Shown here piece after piece: positions 35,813 to 43,831 of a stretch of 43,831 bases of DNA. Source of the stretch: CAJUPY01 sp051871275. GTDB taxonomy: Bacteria; Bacteroidota; Bacteroidia; Bacteroidales; Muribaculaceae. The stretch covers positions 1 through 43,831 of the forward strand of contig JBJECR010000083.1 of the NCBI GenBank assembly GCA_051871275.1. Reading direction: 5' to 3'. Position numbers and translations under genes: made by a program. The notes under the pieces were generated by a model. It made no database searches. It worked only from the letters and a program-made list of their open reading frames with translations, and had not been told where the DNA came from. Each line of letters begins with the position of its first letter. Position 1 is the stretch's first letter.

Positions 35813-38800
35813 ATGCTTAACAAGATAATACATTTTTCGCTTGGCAACAGGCTCTCCGTGCTTATACTCTCACTTCTTGTGCTGATTTCCGGCATTATGG
35901 TGCTTCTCCGCACGGAAGTGGATATATTCCCGGATCTGAATGCCCCCACGGTAGTGGTGATGACGGAAGCAAAAGGACTGGCACCGGAAGAGGTGGAAAA
36001 ACTCGTCACATTTCCTATAGAAACAGCCGTGAACGGCTCCACAGGAGTACGCCGCGTACGTTCTTCTTCAGCCACGGGCTTTTCCGTAGTTTCCGTGGAA
36101 TTTGACTGGGACACGGATATTTACACGGCACGACAGATAGTGTCTGAAAAACTCTCCACAGTGGCGGAAACTCTGCCGCCGGGAGTGGAAACGCCCGTTT
36201 TGGGTCCGCAATCTTCCATCCTTGGAGAAATAATGATTATAGGCTTGACGGCAGACACAACATCTCTGCTTGACCTCCGAACTATGGCAGACAGAGTGAT
36301 ACGTCCGCGACTGCTCTCGCTGGGAGGAGTGTCACAAGTAGCGGTTATCGGTGGCGATGTTCGTGAATATCAGGTACATATCTCCCCTGAAAAGATGAAA
36401 CACTACGGTGTAACACTGCAGGAAGTGCTTGACGCCTGCGAAAGCATCAATGCCAATGCTGCAGGTGGTGTTATTTACGAATACGGCAACGAATACCTTA
36501 TAAAGGGCGATGTAAACACGTCTTCCGTTGACGTTATCGGTCAAAGCACCGTAAAAAGTGACGAAAACGGCACAATCCTCCTTTGCGACGTGGCTGATAT
36601 AGAAATCGGCGGCAAGTCACCTAAACTCGGTGTGGCTTCCGAGAGAACAAAACCGGCTGTACTCGTGACGGTTACCAAACAACCTGCAGTAGGTACTATC
36701 GCTCTGACGGAGAAAATAGAGGAAACACTTGCCGCCACGGCACACAACCTGCCGGCAGACGTGCATATCTCCACAAATATTTTCCGACAGTCTGATTTCA
36801 TAGACAATTCAATCTCAAACCTCCAAGAATCACTCCTGGAAGGTGCGTTTTTCGTGATACTCGTGCTGTTCGTATTCCTGATGAACGTACGAACCACTAT
36901 TATTTCCGTGATAGCCCTGCCGATGTCTATCCTCATAGCCGTGCTGGTGCTTCACGCCTTGGGCTTTAACATAAACACAATGTCGCTCGGTGGTATTGCA
37001 ATCGCTATAGGCTCGCTCGTAGATGATGCTATCGTAGATGTGGAAAACGTCTATAAGCGACTGCGGGAAAACCGCAAACTTGCCCCGGGAGAAAGGCTCT
37101 CCGTGCTTGAAGTAGTGTTCAAGGCTTCAACGGAAGTGAGAATGCCGATATTTAACTCCACCCTCATAATCATAGCCGGATTTTTACCGCTCTTTTTCCT
37201 TTCAGGTATTGAAGGACGAATGCTCATTCCACTGGGCATCTCCTTTATTGTGGCACTCATTGCTTCCACCATTGTGGCTCTCACCCTCACCCCGGTAATG
37301 TGTTCTTTCCTTCTCAAAGGCAAAACGTCTGACGAAGTGAGCATAAAAGATTCGTGGGTTGTTTCACGCCTTAAAGCCGCATACGAAAAAGGTCTCAACT
37401 ACAGTTTCAACCACCGCAAAGCGGTTTTGGGAACAGTAGCCGGACTGTTTATAGTTTCCATTGGCTTGATTTTCACACTTGGCAGAAGTTTCTTGCCGGC
37501 GTTTAACGAAGGTTCTTTCACAGTAAACGTCAGCACACTGCCGGGCATCTCACTTGAGGAAAGCGACCGTGTGGGACGCATTGCGGAAGAAATGATAATG
37601 AGTGTTCCGGAAGTGGTGACGGTGGCTCGCAAAACAGGACGTGCAGAACTCGACGAACATGCCCTGGGTGTGAATGTTTGCGAAATAGAGGCTCCATACG
37701 TGCTGGACAAAGGTCGCAGCCGTGGAGAAGTAGTACGAGAACTGCGTGAAAAACTTGCTGAAATCCCCGGTGTAAACATAGAAATAGGTCAACCAATCTC
37801 GCACCGCATAGACGCTATGCTCTCCGGCACGGAAGCACAGATAGCCGTAAAACTTTTCGGAGATGACCTCAGCCGCCTTTATTCACTCGGCAACGAGATT
37901 AAAAGCCAGATGATGAAAGTTGACGGCATTGTTGACGTGAACATAGAGCAGCAGATTCAGCGTCCGCAGATAGATATTGTGCCACGCCGCGAAATGCTTG
38001 CAAAATATGGCATCACTATCAAGGAATTTACTCAGTTCATAGATGTGATGCTTGCAGGAAAAGTGGTGTCACAGGTTTATGAATACGGTATGCCGTTTGA
38101 CGTCACCGTGCAACTCGCACCGGAGGACCGCAGCACTATGGACGGCATTGCGGACTTGATGATAGATAGCAATAAGGGCAAAATTCCACTGAGCTATGTG
38201 GCTGATATTGTGTCAACTACCGGACCTAACACCATAAACCGCGAAAACGTGAGCCGCCGGCTGGTGATTTCCGCAAATATTGACGGCAATGACCTCCGCG
38301 GCGCGGTAAACGAGGTACAACGCCTTGTGAATGAAAACGTTTCGCTGCCGGAAAACTATTTTGTGACGTACGGCGGACAGTTTGAAAGTGAAGCTGCGGC
38401 ATCTCGCACACTCGCACTGACTTCCATAATCTCACTGCTGATAGTATTTATGCTTCTATATCAGGAATTTAAGTGCGTGAAGCAGTCACTCATCATTATG
38501 ATAAACATGCCGCTCGCCATGATTGGCGGTGTGCTGATACTCGTGATTACCGGTGCCGAACTGAACATACCTGCAATCATCGGTTTCATCTCCCTGCTGG
38601 GAATCACCACCAGAAACGGCATGCTCCTTATTTCACGTTACAATCACCTCAAAGAGGAAGGCGAACCACTGATGAAACGCATTATCCACGGTTCTACGAA
38701 CCGACTTAACCCGATAATCATGACCGCCCTCACTTCCGCCCTCGCCCTTATCCCGCTGGCACTCCGCGGCGGCGAAGCAGGAAATGAAATTCAGTCACCG

Positions 38801-38908
38801 CTCGCAGTGGTGATTTTGGGCGGACTTATCACAGCCACAGCACTGAACGTATTCGTGGTGCCTGTAATATATTATCTCACAAACCGCAAAGAGGAGGAAC
38901 AGCAATGA
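35813..38908 (+). CDS. Heavy-metal efflux RND pump (CusA/CzcA family)
   Basis: The 1031-residue inner-membrane protein is a proton-driven exporter of the heavy-metal (HME) RND type. Evidence is the N-terminal helix and TEVDIFPDLNAPTVVVMTEA, and the signature VDDAIVDVENVYKRLREN in TM4 with D404, D405 and D409 as the proton-relay acids. Two large periplasmic loops and a C-terminal set of helices (MINMPLAMIGGVLILV) complete it. The length is typical. The substrate is a divalent or monovalent metal; the His-rich partners favour Zn, Co, Ni or Cu, but sequence does not decide. Its stop overlaps the TolC-type gene's ATG by 4 bases (ATGA), showing tight coupling. Confidence 0.95.
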   Translation: MLNKIIHFSLGNRLSVLILSLLVLISGIMVLLRTEVDIFPDLNAPTVVVMTEAKGLAPEEVEKLVTFPIETAVNGSTGVRRVRSSSATGFSVVSVEFDWDTDIYTARQIVSEKLSTVAETLPPGVETPVLGPQSSILGEIMIIGLTADTTSLLDLRTMADRVIRPRLLSLGGVSQVAVIGGDVREYQVHISPEKMKHYGVTLQEVLDACESINANAAGGVIYEYGNEYLIKGDVNTSSVDVIGQSTVKSDENGTILLCDVADIEIGGKSPKLGVASERTKPAVLVTVTKQPAVGTIALTEKIEETLAATAHNLPADVHISTNIFRQSDFIDNSISNLQESLLEGAFFVILVLFVFLMNVRTTIISVIALPMSILIAVLVLHALGFNINTMSLGGIAIAIGSLVDDAIVDVENVYKRLRENRKLAPGERLSVLEVVFKASTEVRMPIFNSTLIIIAGFLPLFFLSGIEGRMLIPLGISFIVALIASTIVALTLTPVMCSFLLKGKTSDEVSIKDSWVVSRLKAAYEKGLNYSFNHRKAVLGTVAGLFIVSIGLIFTLGRSFLPAFNEGSFTVNVSTLPGISLEESDRVGRIAEEMIMSVPEVVTVARKTGRAELDEHALGVNVCEIEAPYVLDKGRSRGEVVRELREKLAEIPGVNIEIGQPISHRIDAMLSGTEAQIAVKLFGDDLSRLYSLGNEIKSQMMKVDGIVDVNIEQQIQRPQIDIVPRREMLAKYGITIKEFTQFIDVMLAGKVVSQVYEYGMPFDVTVQLAPEDRSTMDGIADLMIDSNKGKIPLSYVADIVSTTGPNTINRENVSRRLVISANIDGNDLRGAVNEVQRLVNENVSLPENYFVTYGGQFESEAAASRTLALTSIISLLIVFMLLYQEFKCVKQSLIIMINMPLAMIGGVLILVITGAELNIPAIIGFISLLGITTRNGMLLISRYNHLKEEGEPLMKRIIHGSTNRLNPIIMTALTSALALIPLALRGGEAGNEIQSPLAVVILGGLITATALNVFVVPVIYYLTNRKEEEQQ

Positions 38909-40089
38909 AAAAAATTATATATATCGCAGTTTTAAGTGCTTTTGCCGCTCTGAACGCATCGGCACAAAGTTTTGACGATATTCTGGCTCGCATAGTGGCT
39001 TCAAACCCGGAAATAGAGGCTGTAAATGCGGAAAACAATGCCGCTCTGGAAGCCGTTGCCGCTGAAAACAATCTTGCCGACCCGGAAATTTCCGGACAGC
39101 ACCTTTGGGGACAAGACGGAAACAAATTCGGAATAGGCATCTCGCAGACATTTGACTGGCCCGGACTTTACAAGGCGAGAAGCAAAAAAACAAAATCCGT
39201 AAAAGCCGCACTTTCAGAACTGTATGCCTCTACTTATCTTGACAAAGTGATGGAAGTACGCCTGTGCATGATAGATTATATTGCGGCTAAATGCAACTAT
39301 TCGTACTTTGAAAGCGTCAAACGTAATATGGACAAGCTCCTGGAAAAGTATGCAGAGGCATACTCTCAAGGCGAAGTGTCTATTTTGGAACTGAACAAAG
39401 TGAAAATAGAGCGACTCCGTGTAAATCGCCAACTTGCCGACTGTGAACTCAAATGTGAATCCGCTCTCACAAGGCTGGAATCTCTCACCACAGACAAGGA
39501 AGCGATAACCTTGCTCAGAAACCTCAGCGATTACCCGCAAGACTATGTGCTGAGCGAGGCGGAATACGAATCACTCATAGACCGTGACCCGGGCGTGGCA
39601 TACTATTCAGCAATGGCAAATGTGGCTGAAAACAACATTCTGGCAGCAAAAATGCAGGGACTTCCGTCATTTTCCGTTGGCTATGAATTTGAACGCGAAG
39701 AAGGGCAGAACTTTCACGGCTTTTCGCTCTCCATGTCACTGCCGTTTTTCTCCAAAAAGCATGTGAAAGCTGCTGCCATCAGTGAAAAAGCTGCCTATGA
39801 AGCTAAAGGCGTTTCCGCTAAAATTGCAGCACTCTCGCAGATGAGGGAACAGCGACGCACCGTGCTCTCACTCGCCGCACAGATTGACGACTACTCCGGC
39901 ATCCTTAGCGGCACGGCACAGTTGGAACTGCTCCGTAAGGCACTTGACGGCGGCGAAATAAATCTGTTCACGTACATCCAGGAAATAAATTATTTCATTG
40001 ATGCACAATGTGAGTACCAGGATTTACGTTATAGTTATTATACGGCTTTGGCTAAACTTAACCGCCTCAAACAAATAAATATCTATTAA
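38905..40089 (+). CDS. TolC-family outer-membrane efflux channel (CzcC type)
   Basis: The 394-residue protein has a signal peptide ending near LNASAQ and two halves of long alpha-helical segments typical of the TolC/CzcC fold. Examples are SFDDILARIVASNPEIEAV, the LADPEISGQ turn, and a second half with SVGYEFEREEG and SLPFF. It is the outer-membrane exit duct of the tripartite metal pump. It is shorter than average but not truncated, ending in the expected helix (LRYSYYTALAKLNRLKQ). It overlaps the pump gene by 4 bases and is followed after 1 base by a small lipoprotein gene. Confidence 0.92.
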   Translation: MKKIIYIAVLSAFAALNASAQSFDDILARIVASNPEIEAVNAENNAALEAVAAENNLADPEISGQHLWGQDGNKFGIGISQTFDWPGLYKARSKKTKSVKAALSELYASTYLDKVMEVRLCMIDYIAAKCNYSYFESVKRNMDKLLEKYAEAYSQGEVSILELNKVKIERLRVNRQLADCELKCESALTRLESLTTDKEAITLLRNLSDYPQDYVLSEAEYESLIDRDPGVAYYSAMANVAENNILAAKMQGLPSFSVGYEFEREEGQNFHGFSLSMSLPFFSKKHVKAAAISEKAAYEAKGVSAKIAALSQMREQRRTVLSLAAQIDDYSGILSGTAQLELLRKALDGGEINLFTYIQEINYFIDAQCEYQDLRYSYYTALAKLNRLKQINIY

Positions 40090-40090
40090 A

Positions 40091-40471
40091 ATGATTAAGT
40101 ATCTAAAGATTTTATCAATTATGCTCTTTGCCGCACTCACCTTGACTTCTTGCGGCGGCGATGACGAGAAAGGCTCTCCGAAGATTCTCACAGTGAAAGT
40201 GGCAAGTCAACTCAAAACTATCGGAACAGGCTCAAGCAGTAAGTCCTGCATGGATATCACCGTAGAAGCCACCGGTGCAAAACTTTATCTCCAGCCGGGT
40301 GAAATTCTTGGTTTTAACTACAAAGAAGGCTATGAATATCGCCTCCGAATCAAGGAAATACGCGTTGCAGACAAAGACGGCAACGAAATAGATGTGTATT
40401 ACGAACTTGAAACCATCCTCTCTGAAACAAGAGTTGAAGGTGACACTCCGGTTGGTCCCATTCCAACATAA
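40091..40471 (+). CDS. Small lipoprotein, DUF4377-like
   Basis: The 126-residue protein has a lipobox (LTLTSC, C21) followed by the acidic tag CGGDDEKG, typical of surface-exposed Bacteroidetes lipoproteins. The C-terminal half (YKEGYEYRLRIKEIRVADKD...) resembles the DUF4377 module found in stress- and metal-linked lipoproteins; that assignment is from memory. A single further cysteine (in KSCMD) is notable. It lies 1 base after the TolC-type gene, so it belongs to the efflux operon and may contribute to metal resistance. Its role is unknown. Confidence 0.65.
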   Translation: MIKYLKILSIMLFAALTLTSCGGDDEKGSPKILTVKVASQLKTIGTGSSSKSCMDITVEATGAKLYLQPGEILGFNYKEGYEYRLRIKEIRVADKDGNEIDVYYELETILSETRVEGDTPVGPIPT

Positions 40472-40498
40472 GATAAATAATAATCCAATTAAAACAAT

Positions 40499-42586
40499 AT
40501 GCGTAAACTTATTTGCACAATCGCATTAACAGCTACAATTATGGCTAATGCAGAAAATCCATTTTTCGCTCCTTTTGACACGCCTCACGGCACTATCCCT
40601 TTCAGCAAAATAGAAAAGGCTCACTATATCCCGGCTATCGACCGCGGTATCAGCCTCGCCAATGCTGAAATAGACGCTATCTGTAACAATCCGGAAGCAC
40701 CAACGTTTGAAAACACTGTTGAAGCACTTGAAAACGTAGGCAAAGACCTCACAAGAGTGCTGAACGTGTTCTATCCGCTCACTTCTTCTCTCTGCGACGA
40801 GGAAATGATGCAGATTATGACGGAAGTGACTCCCAAACTCTCTGAATACAGCACTTCCATCATTCTCAACGAAAAACTCTGGGAAAGAGTAAAGGCTGTG
40901 TATGAAAACAAGGACAACCTCAACCTTGACGTCGAGCAGGCTATGCTCCTCCAAAACACTTACGATTCTTTTGCTCTCTCCGGTGCAAACCTCCAAGGCG
41001 AAGACCGCGAAACATTCCGCAAACTCAGTGCCGAACTCTCTGAACTAACCACTGTTTTCGGTCAAAACGCTCTCCGCGAACTGAACACATACAAGATTTG
41101 GCTCACTGCCGACGACCTTGCAGGTCTGCCGGAAAGTGCCGTTGAGGCTGCTGCTCTCGCCGCTAAAGAAAACGGCAGAGAAGGCGAATACCTCTTCACT
41201 CTGGACCAGCCGGTGTATATGCAGTTCATGAAATTCTCCACTCGCCAAGACTTGCGTGAAAAAATGTACCGTCTCTACAGCGGACGTAACATGAAAGGCG
41301 AATACAACAATATCCCCGTGCTTACTCGTATTGTTGACGCTCGTCGTGAAATGGCTAACCTCCTCGGTGCGGACTGCTATTCTCGCCACTCTCTGCAAAG
41401 GACTATGGCTCAGAATCCGGAAAACGTGATGAACCTCCTCAACCAACTCTGCGATGCATATATGCCTGCCGCTCAGGCAGAACTTGCAGAACTTGCACAG
41501 TATGCTTCAGAAATTGAAGGTAAGGACATGATTATCAATGCCTGGGACTACAGTTTCTACAGCAACAAACTCAAAAATGCGAAATACTCTTACGACGAAG
41601 AGGAAATGCGTCCTTACTTTGAACTGAACAATGTGATTGACGGTGTATTCGGACTTGCCACTCGTCTTTACGGCATCAAATTCACTTATAACCCTGATAT
41701 CGAGGTCTATCACCCTGACGTAAAAGCATTTGAGGTTACAGACCCTGACGGCAAATTCGTTGGCGTTATCTACACGGACTTCTTCCCTCGTGCCACAAAA
41801 CGTGCAGGTGCCTGGATGACAGACTTTACAAGCCAATATATTGACAAAGACGGAGTTAACCACCGTCCGCTCGTAACCATCGTGATGAATTTCACCAAGC
41901 CTACAGGTGACAAACCGTCACTCCTCACTCCTTACGAGGTGGAAACATTCCTCCACGAGTTTGGTCACGCACTCCACGGACTGCTCTCAGACTGTCACTA
42001 CAGTTCCCTCTCCGGCACAAACGTTTATCGCGACTTTGTGGAACTCCCGTCACAGTTTAACGAAAACTATCTCACGGAAAAAGAATTCCTTGACGGCTTT
42101 GCACGCCACTATCAGACAGGCGAAGCAATTCCACAAGAAATGGTGGATAAACTCATTGCTTCCAGTCGCTACGGTGCCGCATACTCCTGCGTTCGCCAGT
42201 TGATGTTCGGACTCTCCGATATGGCATACCACAGCCTCACAAAACCGTTTGAAGGCGATGCAGAGCAGTTTGAACGTGATGCTTACAAGCGTGTAGCAGT
42301 ATTTGCACCGGTTGAAGGCACTATGTTCTCCACTACTTTCACCCACATCTTCTCCGGCGGTTATGCAGCAGGCTATTACAGCTACAAATGGGCGGAAGTG
42401 CTTGATGCAGACGCATTTGCACTCTTCAAGCAAAACGGCATCTTCGACCACGCCACAGCACAATCTTTCCTCAATAACGTTCTCAAACGCGGTGGCACTG
42501 AAAACCCTGCAGAACTTTATCGCCGTTTCCGCGGTCAAGAACCCACTATTGATGCTCTTCTCCGCCGCGATGGTATTATAAAGTAA
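40499..42586 (+). CDS. M3-family zinc peptidase (peptidyl-dipeptidase Dcp-like)
   Basis: The 695-residue protein has a signal peptide (to about ANA, residue 18) and the M3 fold. The zinc site is HEFGH (486-490) with the third ligand E515 in FVELPSQF. Other family marks are NPFFAPFDTPHGTIPF at the mature N-terminus, VMNFTKP before the active site, and the tyrosine/glycine loop FSGGYAAGYYSYKWAEV. Dcp-type enzymes release dipeptides from the C-terminus of oligopeptides; with a signal peptide it should act in the periplasm. It lies 27 bases after the small lipoprotein gene and may be read through from the efflux operon. It has no clear promoter of its own. Confidence 0.94.
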   Translation: MRKLICTIALTATIMANAENPFFAPFDTPHGTIPFSKIEKAHYIPAIDRGISLANAEIDAICNNPEAPTFENTVEALENVGKDLTRVLNVFYPLTSSLCDEEMMQIMTEVTPKLSEYSTSIILNEKLWERVKAVYENKDNLNLDVEQAMLLQNTYDSFALSGANLQGEDRETFRKLSAELSELTTVFGQNALRELNTYKIWLTADDLAGLPESAVEAAALAAKENGREGEYLFTLDQPVYMQFMKFSTRQDLREKMYRLYSGRNMKGEYNNIPVLTRIVDARREMANLLGADCYSRHSLQRTMAQNPENVMNLLNQLCDAYMPAAQAELAELAQYASEIEGKDMIINAWDYSFYSNKLKNAKYSYDEEEMRPYFELNNVIDGVFGLATRLYGIKFTYNPDIEVYHPDVKAFEVTDPDGKFVGVIYTDFFPRATKRAGAWMTDFTSQYIDKDGVNHRPLVTIVMNFTKPTGDKPSLLTPYEVETFLHEFGHALHGLLSDCHYSSLSGTNVYRDFVELPSQFNENYLTEKEFLDGFARHYQTGEAIPQEMVDKLIASSRYGAAYSCVRQLMFGLSDMAYHSLTKPFEGDAEQFERDAYKRVAVFAPVEGTMFSTTFTHIFSGGYAAGYYSYKWAEVLDADAFALFKQNGIFDHATAQSFLNNVLKRGGTENPAELYRRFRGQEPTIDALLRRDGIIK

Positions 42587-42604
42587 TAAAAAATAAGCAA
42601 AAAA

Positions 42605-42636
42605 TTTGCAAAACAGCAACGAAAACGTTACCTTTG
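42605..42636 (+). promoter_or_regulatory. hicA promoter
   Basis: TTTG (42605-42608), 20 bases, then TACCTTTG (42629-42636) match the consensus. An inverted repeat GCAAA-AAA-TTTGC (42597-42609) overlaps the -33 element and could be an operator for HicB; this is inferred. Confidence 0.65.
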
Positions 42637-42657
42637 CAGTGTAATAAACACATTAAA

Positions 42658-42840
42658 ATGAAGATTTCAGAACTAATCAAGATTGTGTCCAAGGCAGGAT
42701 GTAAGTTTTATAGGAGTGGAGGGCGACACGATATTTGGGTAAATCCCCAAGGTGTAAAATTTGCCATTCCAAGACATTCTTCCGAAGAGGCTACTAAAGG
42801 TTTTGAAAAGGCAGCAATGAAATGGGCAGGGATTAAATAA
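42658..42840 (+). CDS. hicA: HicA-family mRNA interferase toxin
   Basis: The 60-residue protein has the double-stranded RNA-binding-like fold of HicA: an N-terminal helix (MKISELIKIVSKAGCKF), then YRSGGRHDIWVNP with the catalytic histidine, then FAIPRHS and a C-terminal helix. HicA cleaves mRNA and is neutralised by HicB. The start is the ATG at 42658; an upstream TTG is in the -7 box and is excluded. The size is exactly that of the family. The antitoxin gene follows after an unusually long gap of 95 bases that contains its own promoter. Confidence 0.88.
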   Translation: MKISELIKIVSKAGCKFYRSGGRHDIWVNPQGVKFAIPRHSSEEATKGFEKAAMKWAGIK

Positions 42841-42874
42841 AAACAATCTCATTTCAATATCTTGACTTAGTGAA

Positions 42875-42907
42875 TTGATTTTCAGACGTAATTGTGCTTT
42901 ATATTTG
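42875..42907 (+). promoter_or_regulatory. hicB internal promoter
   Basis: TTG (42875-42877), 22 bases, then TATATTTG (42900-42907) lie 28 bases before the hicB ATG. A purine-rich AAAAGG directly precedes the start. This would let antitoxin be made independently of toxin. Confidence 0.5.
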
Positions 42908-42935
42908 ATTTTGTAAACTGATAAATAAAAGGATT

Positions 42936-43340
42936 ATGAAGATTAAAGCTCTTGTAGAAAGAAATGACAACAATTTCTACACCATTACGGCGGAGGAAGA
43001 AATAGATGGTTGCTATTTTGCCGGCTTTGGGTATTCTGTAGAGGAAGCAAAATGCGACTTTATGGAAAGTGTCAATGAAATGCTTGCTTTATCAAAAGAA
43101 GAGGGAAAGAAAGTACATAATGTGGAAGACATAAAGGTAGAATACCAATATGACATACCCTCATTATTCAACTTTTTTGACTGGATAAATATCAGTGCTT
43201 TCGCAAAAAAAGCAGGCATCAATGAGTCAAAAATGAGAGCTTATAAAGCGGGACTTGCCACAGCAAGTGAAAAAACAGTTACCAAAATTTTAACTACGGT
43301 TAAAACTATGGGTGCGGCAATGAGTGCAGTGTCTTTATAA
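42936..43340 (+). CDS. hicB: HicB-family antitoxin with helix-turn-helix
   Basis: The 134-residue protein has the HicB partial RNase H-like fold (residues 1-60, with FAGFGYSVEEAKCDFMESV). A linker leads to a C-terminal helix-turn-helix (about 80-130) of the Bacteroidetes type, with FDWINISAFAKKAGINESKM and YKAGLATASEKTV. It should bind HicA and repress the locus by binding DNA. It is separated from hicA by 95 bases and has its own promoter. A terminator follows 21 bases after its stop. Confidence 0.88.
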   Translation: MKIKALVERNDNNFYTITAEEEIDGCYFAGFGYSVEEAKCDFMESVNEMLALSKEEGKKVHNVEDIKVEYQYDIPSLFNFFDWINISAFAKKAGINESKMRAYKAGLATASEKTVTKILTTVKTMGAAMSAVSL

Positions 43341-43361
43341 TCCTCTGTAATATAAAGTATT

Positions 43362-43396
43362 AAAGGCTGCCTGACGTTTGTCGGACAGCCTTTATT
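43362..43396 (+). terminator. Terminator after hicB
   Basis: The arms AAAGGCTG (43362-43369) and CAGCCTTT (43386-43393) are extended by an inner GAC/GTC stem with loop GTTT. The stem is followed by ATT. It is a good intrinsic terminator. Confidence 0.75.
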
Positions 43397-43448
43397 GTAT
43401 TTAGAGCCTGTTTCATAATAAATGTTAAAGCAGAGGTTGCATAGTTTG

Positions 43449-43518
43449 AGGTGAGTTTTGTTTTGAGCCAAAGGAGCATAGCGAGCTATGTGACTGCGGC
43501 GAAAAGCGAAAATCGCCC
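43449..43518. repeat. Long imperfect hairpin with CATAGC-GA-GCTATG core
   Basis: The core dyad (43477-43490) is flanked by imperfectly complementary arms. The left arm is rich in GTTTTGTTTTGAGCC and the right arm reads GGCGAAAAGCGAAAATCGCC (43498-43517). It lies within the presumed IS5 element, upstream of its coding remnant. Confidence 0.55.
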
Positions 43519-43637
43519 AAAATATGCGACAGGGCAGCACATTTTTCTTCAATAATTGTTATTCTTGAAAATTTGAATTGCAATGAAGAAAAATTTGCTC
43601 ACATCTGCTCAAAAAAGATGGCTCAAAAAATATTTAA

Positions 43638-43831
43638 AACAATAATATTTATCTTAAAATCAGCAATTTAGAAAGACTTGTATATCTGCTAAAGACAGGA
43701 TGCCAATGGTGAATGTTGCCGGATTATTATGGGGCGTGGCAAACCATTTATTACCAATTTCTTGGCTTGATAATTATCGGAGATTGGCACGAAATTACGA
43801 GCAATTTTTGCACACGGCACAAATTATGGCA
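43638..43831 (+). pseudogene. IS5-family transposase remnant
   Basis: Frame 1 (from about 43638) reads LERLVYLLKTGCQW, a stop (TGA at 43710), then MLPDYYGAWQTIYYQF. Intact IS5 transposases read GCQWRMLP here, so an arginine codon has probably become TGA. At 43760 the similarity jumps frame: from 43763 it reads WLDNYRRLARNYEQFLHT, which matches the C-terminal end of the same family. The catalytic centre between the two is missing, so the element has an internal deletion and cannot transpose itself. An upstream short ORF (43583, MKKNLLTSAQKRWLKKYLKQ) may be a decayed N-terminus in another frame. Confidence 0.75.

Larger units (their letters stand above)
43404..43831 (+). mobile_element. Decayed, internally deleted IS5-family element, cut by right edge
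   Basis: The block begins at GAGCCTGTTT, a sequence typical of IS5-family terminal repeats (from memory), directly after the hicB terminator. It contains a long imperfect hairpin (43449-43518), then fragments of an IS5-type transposase. The right end is outside the window, so terminal repeats and target duplication cannot be checked. The block fills 43341-43831 apart from the terminator. Confidence 0.6.

Noticed and set aside
1..43831. tRNA, rRNA, prophage or replication-origin features
   Set aside because: I saw no cloverleaf-like, rRNA-like, phage structural or integrase sequences in the intergenic regions or reading frames.

Overview
The window reads as a chromosomal piece of a Bacteroidales bacterium (phylum Bacteroidota). 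The evidence is a giant secreted protein ending in a type IX secretion (T9SS) sorting domain, many promoters of the Bacteroidetes sigma-ABfr kind (TTTG or TTG, about 20 bases, then TAnnTTTG), acid-tagged surface-type lipoproteins, and typical Bacteroidales genes (a DUF5715-like lipoprotein, ribBA, pckA, a large AsmA-like protein). The presence of T9SS cargo fits lineages such as Muribaculaceae, Porphyromonadaceae or Prevotellaceae; I cannot name the genus.

Layout. (1) 1-2.4 kb: dnaX (minus strand, cut by the left edge), divergent from a YigZ/IMPACT-family gene. (2) 2.5-13.7 kb: a surface-protein operon of a 3222-residue T9SS cargo protein with three LamG-like domains and a four-repeat lipoprotein that shares a module with it. 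(3) 13.7-21.4 kb, minus strand: an operon of a DUF5715-like lipoprotein, an AsmA-like envelope protein and a Dna2-like nuclease-helicase. (4) 21.6-28.0 kb, minus strand: pckA, an lptF/G-ribBA operon and an aspartate-type aminotransferase, a housekeeping block with clear promoters and terminators. (5) 28.1-34.0 kb: accessory region. A DUF4143 ATPase is followed by a visibly AT-richer block holding a membrane TIR protein, translationally coupled to a four-helix membrane protein with FGE/sulfatase-modifying-factor-like and PDZ-like domains, then a small membrane protein and a membrane-anchored agmatine-deiminase-fold enzyme. (6) 34.0-42.6 kb: a metal-efflux operon (His-rich lipoprotein, His-rich CusB/CzcB adaptor, CusA/CzcA pump, TolC-type channel), with a small lipoprotein and an M3 peptidase behind it. 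(7) 42.6-43.8 kb: a HicA/HicB toxin-antitoxin pair and a decayed, internally deleted IS5-family element at the right edge.

The best candidate for an undescribed system is region 5. I infer that the TIR protein is an NADase-type effector fixed in the inner membrane, and that its partner carries putative sensor domains on the outer side of that membrane. A 39-bp perfect repeat containing a whole promoter brackets the neighbouring two-gene deiminase cassette, which suggests that the cassette was inserted by, or could be lost through, recombination. All functional statements come from motif recognition by eye; no database search was possible.
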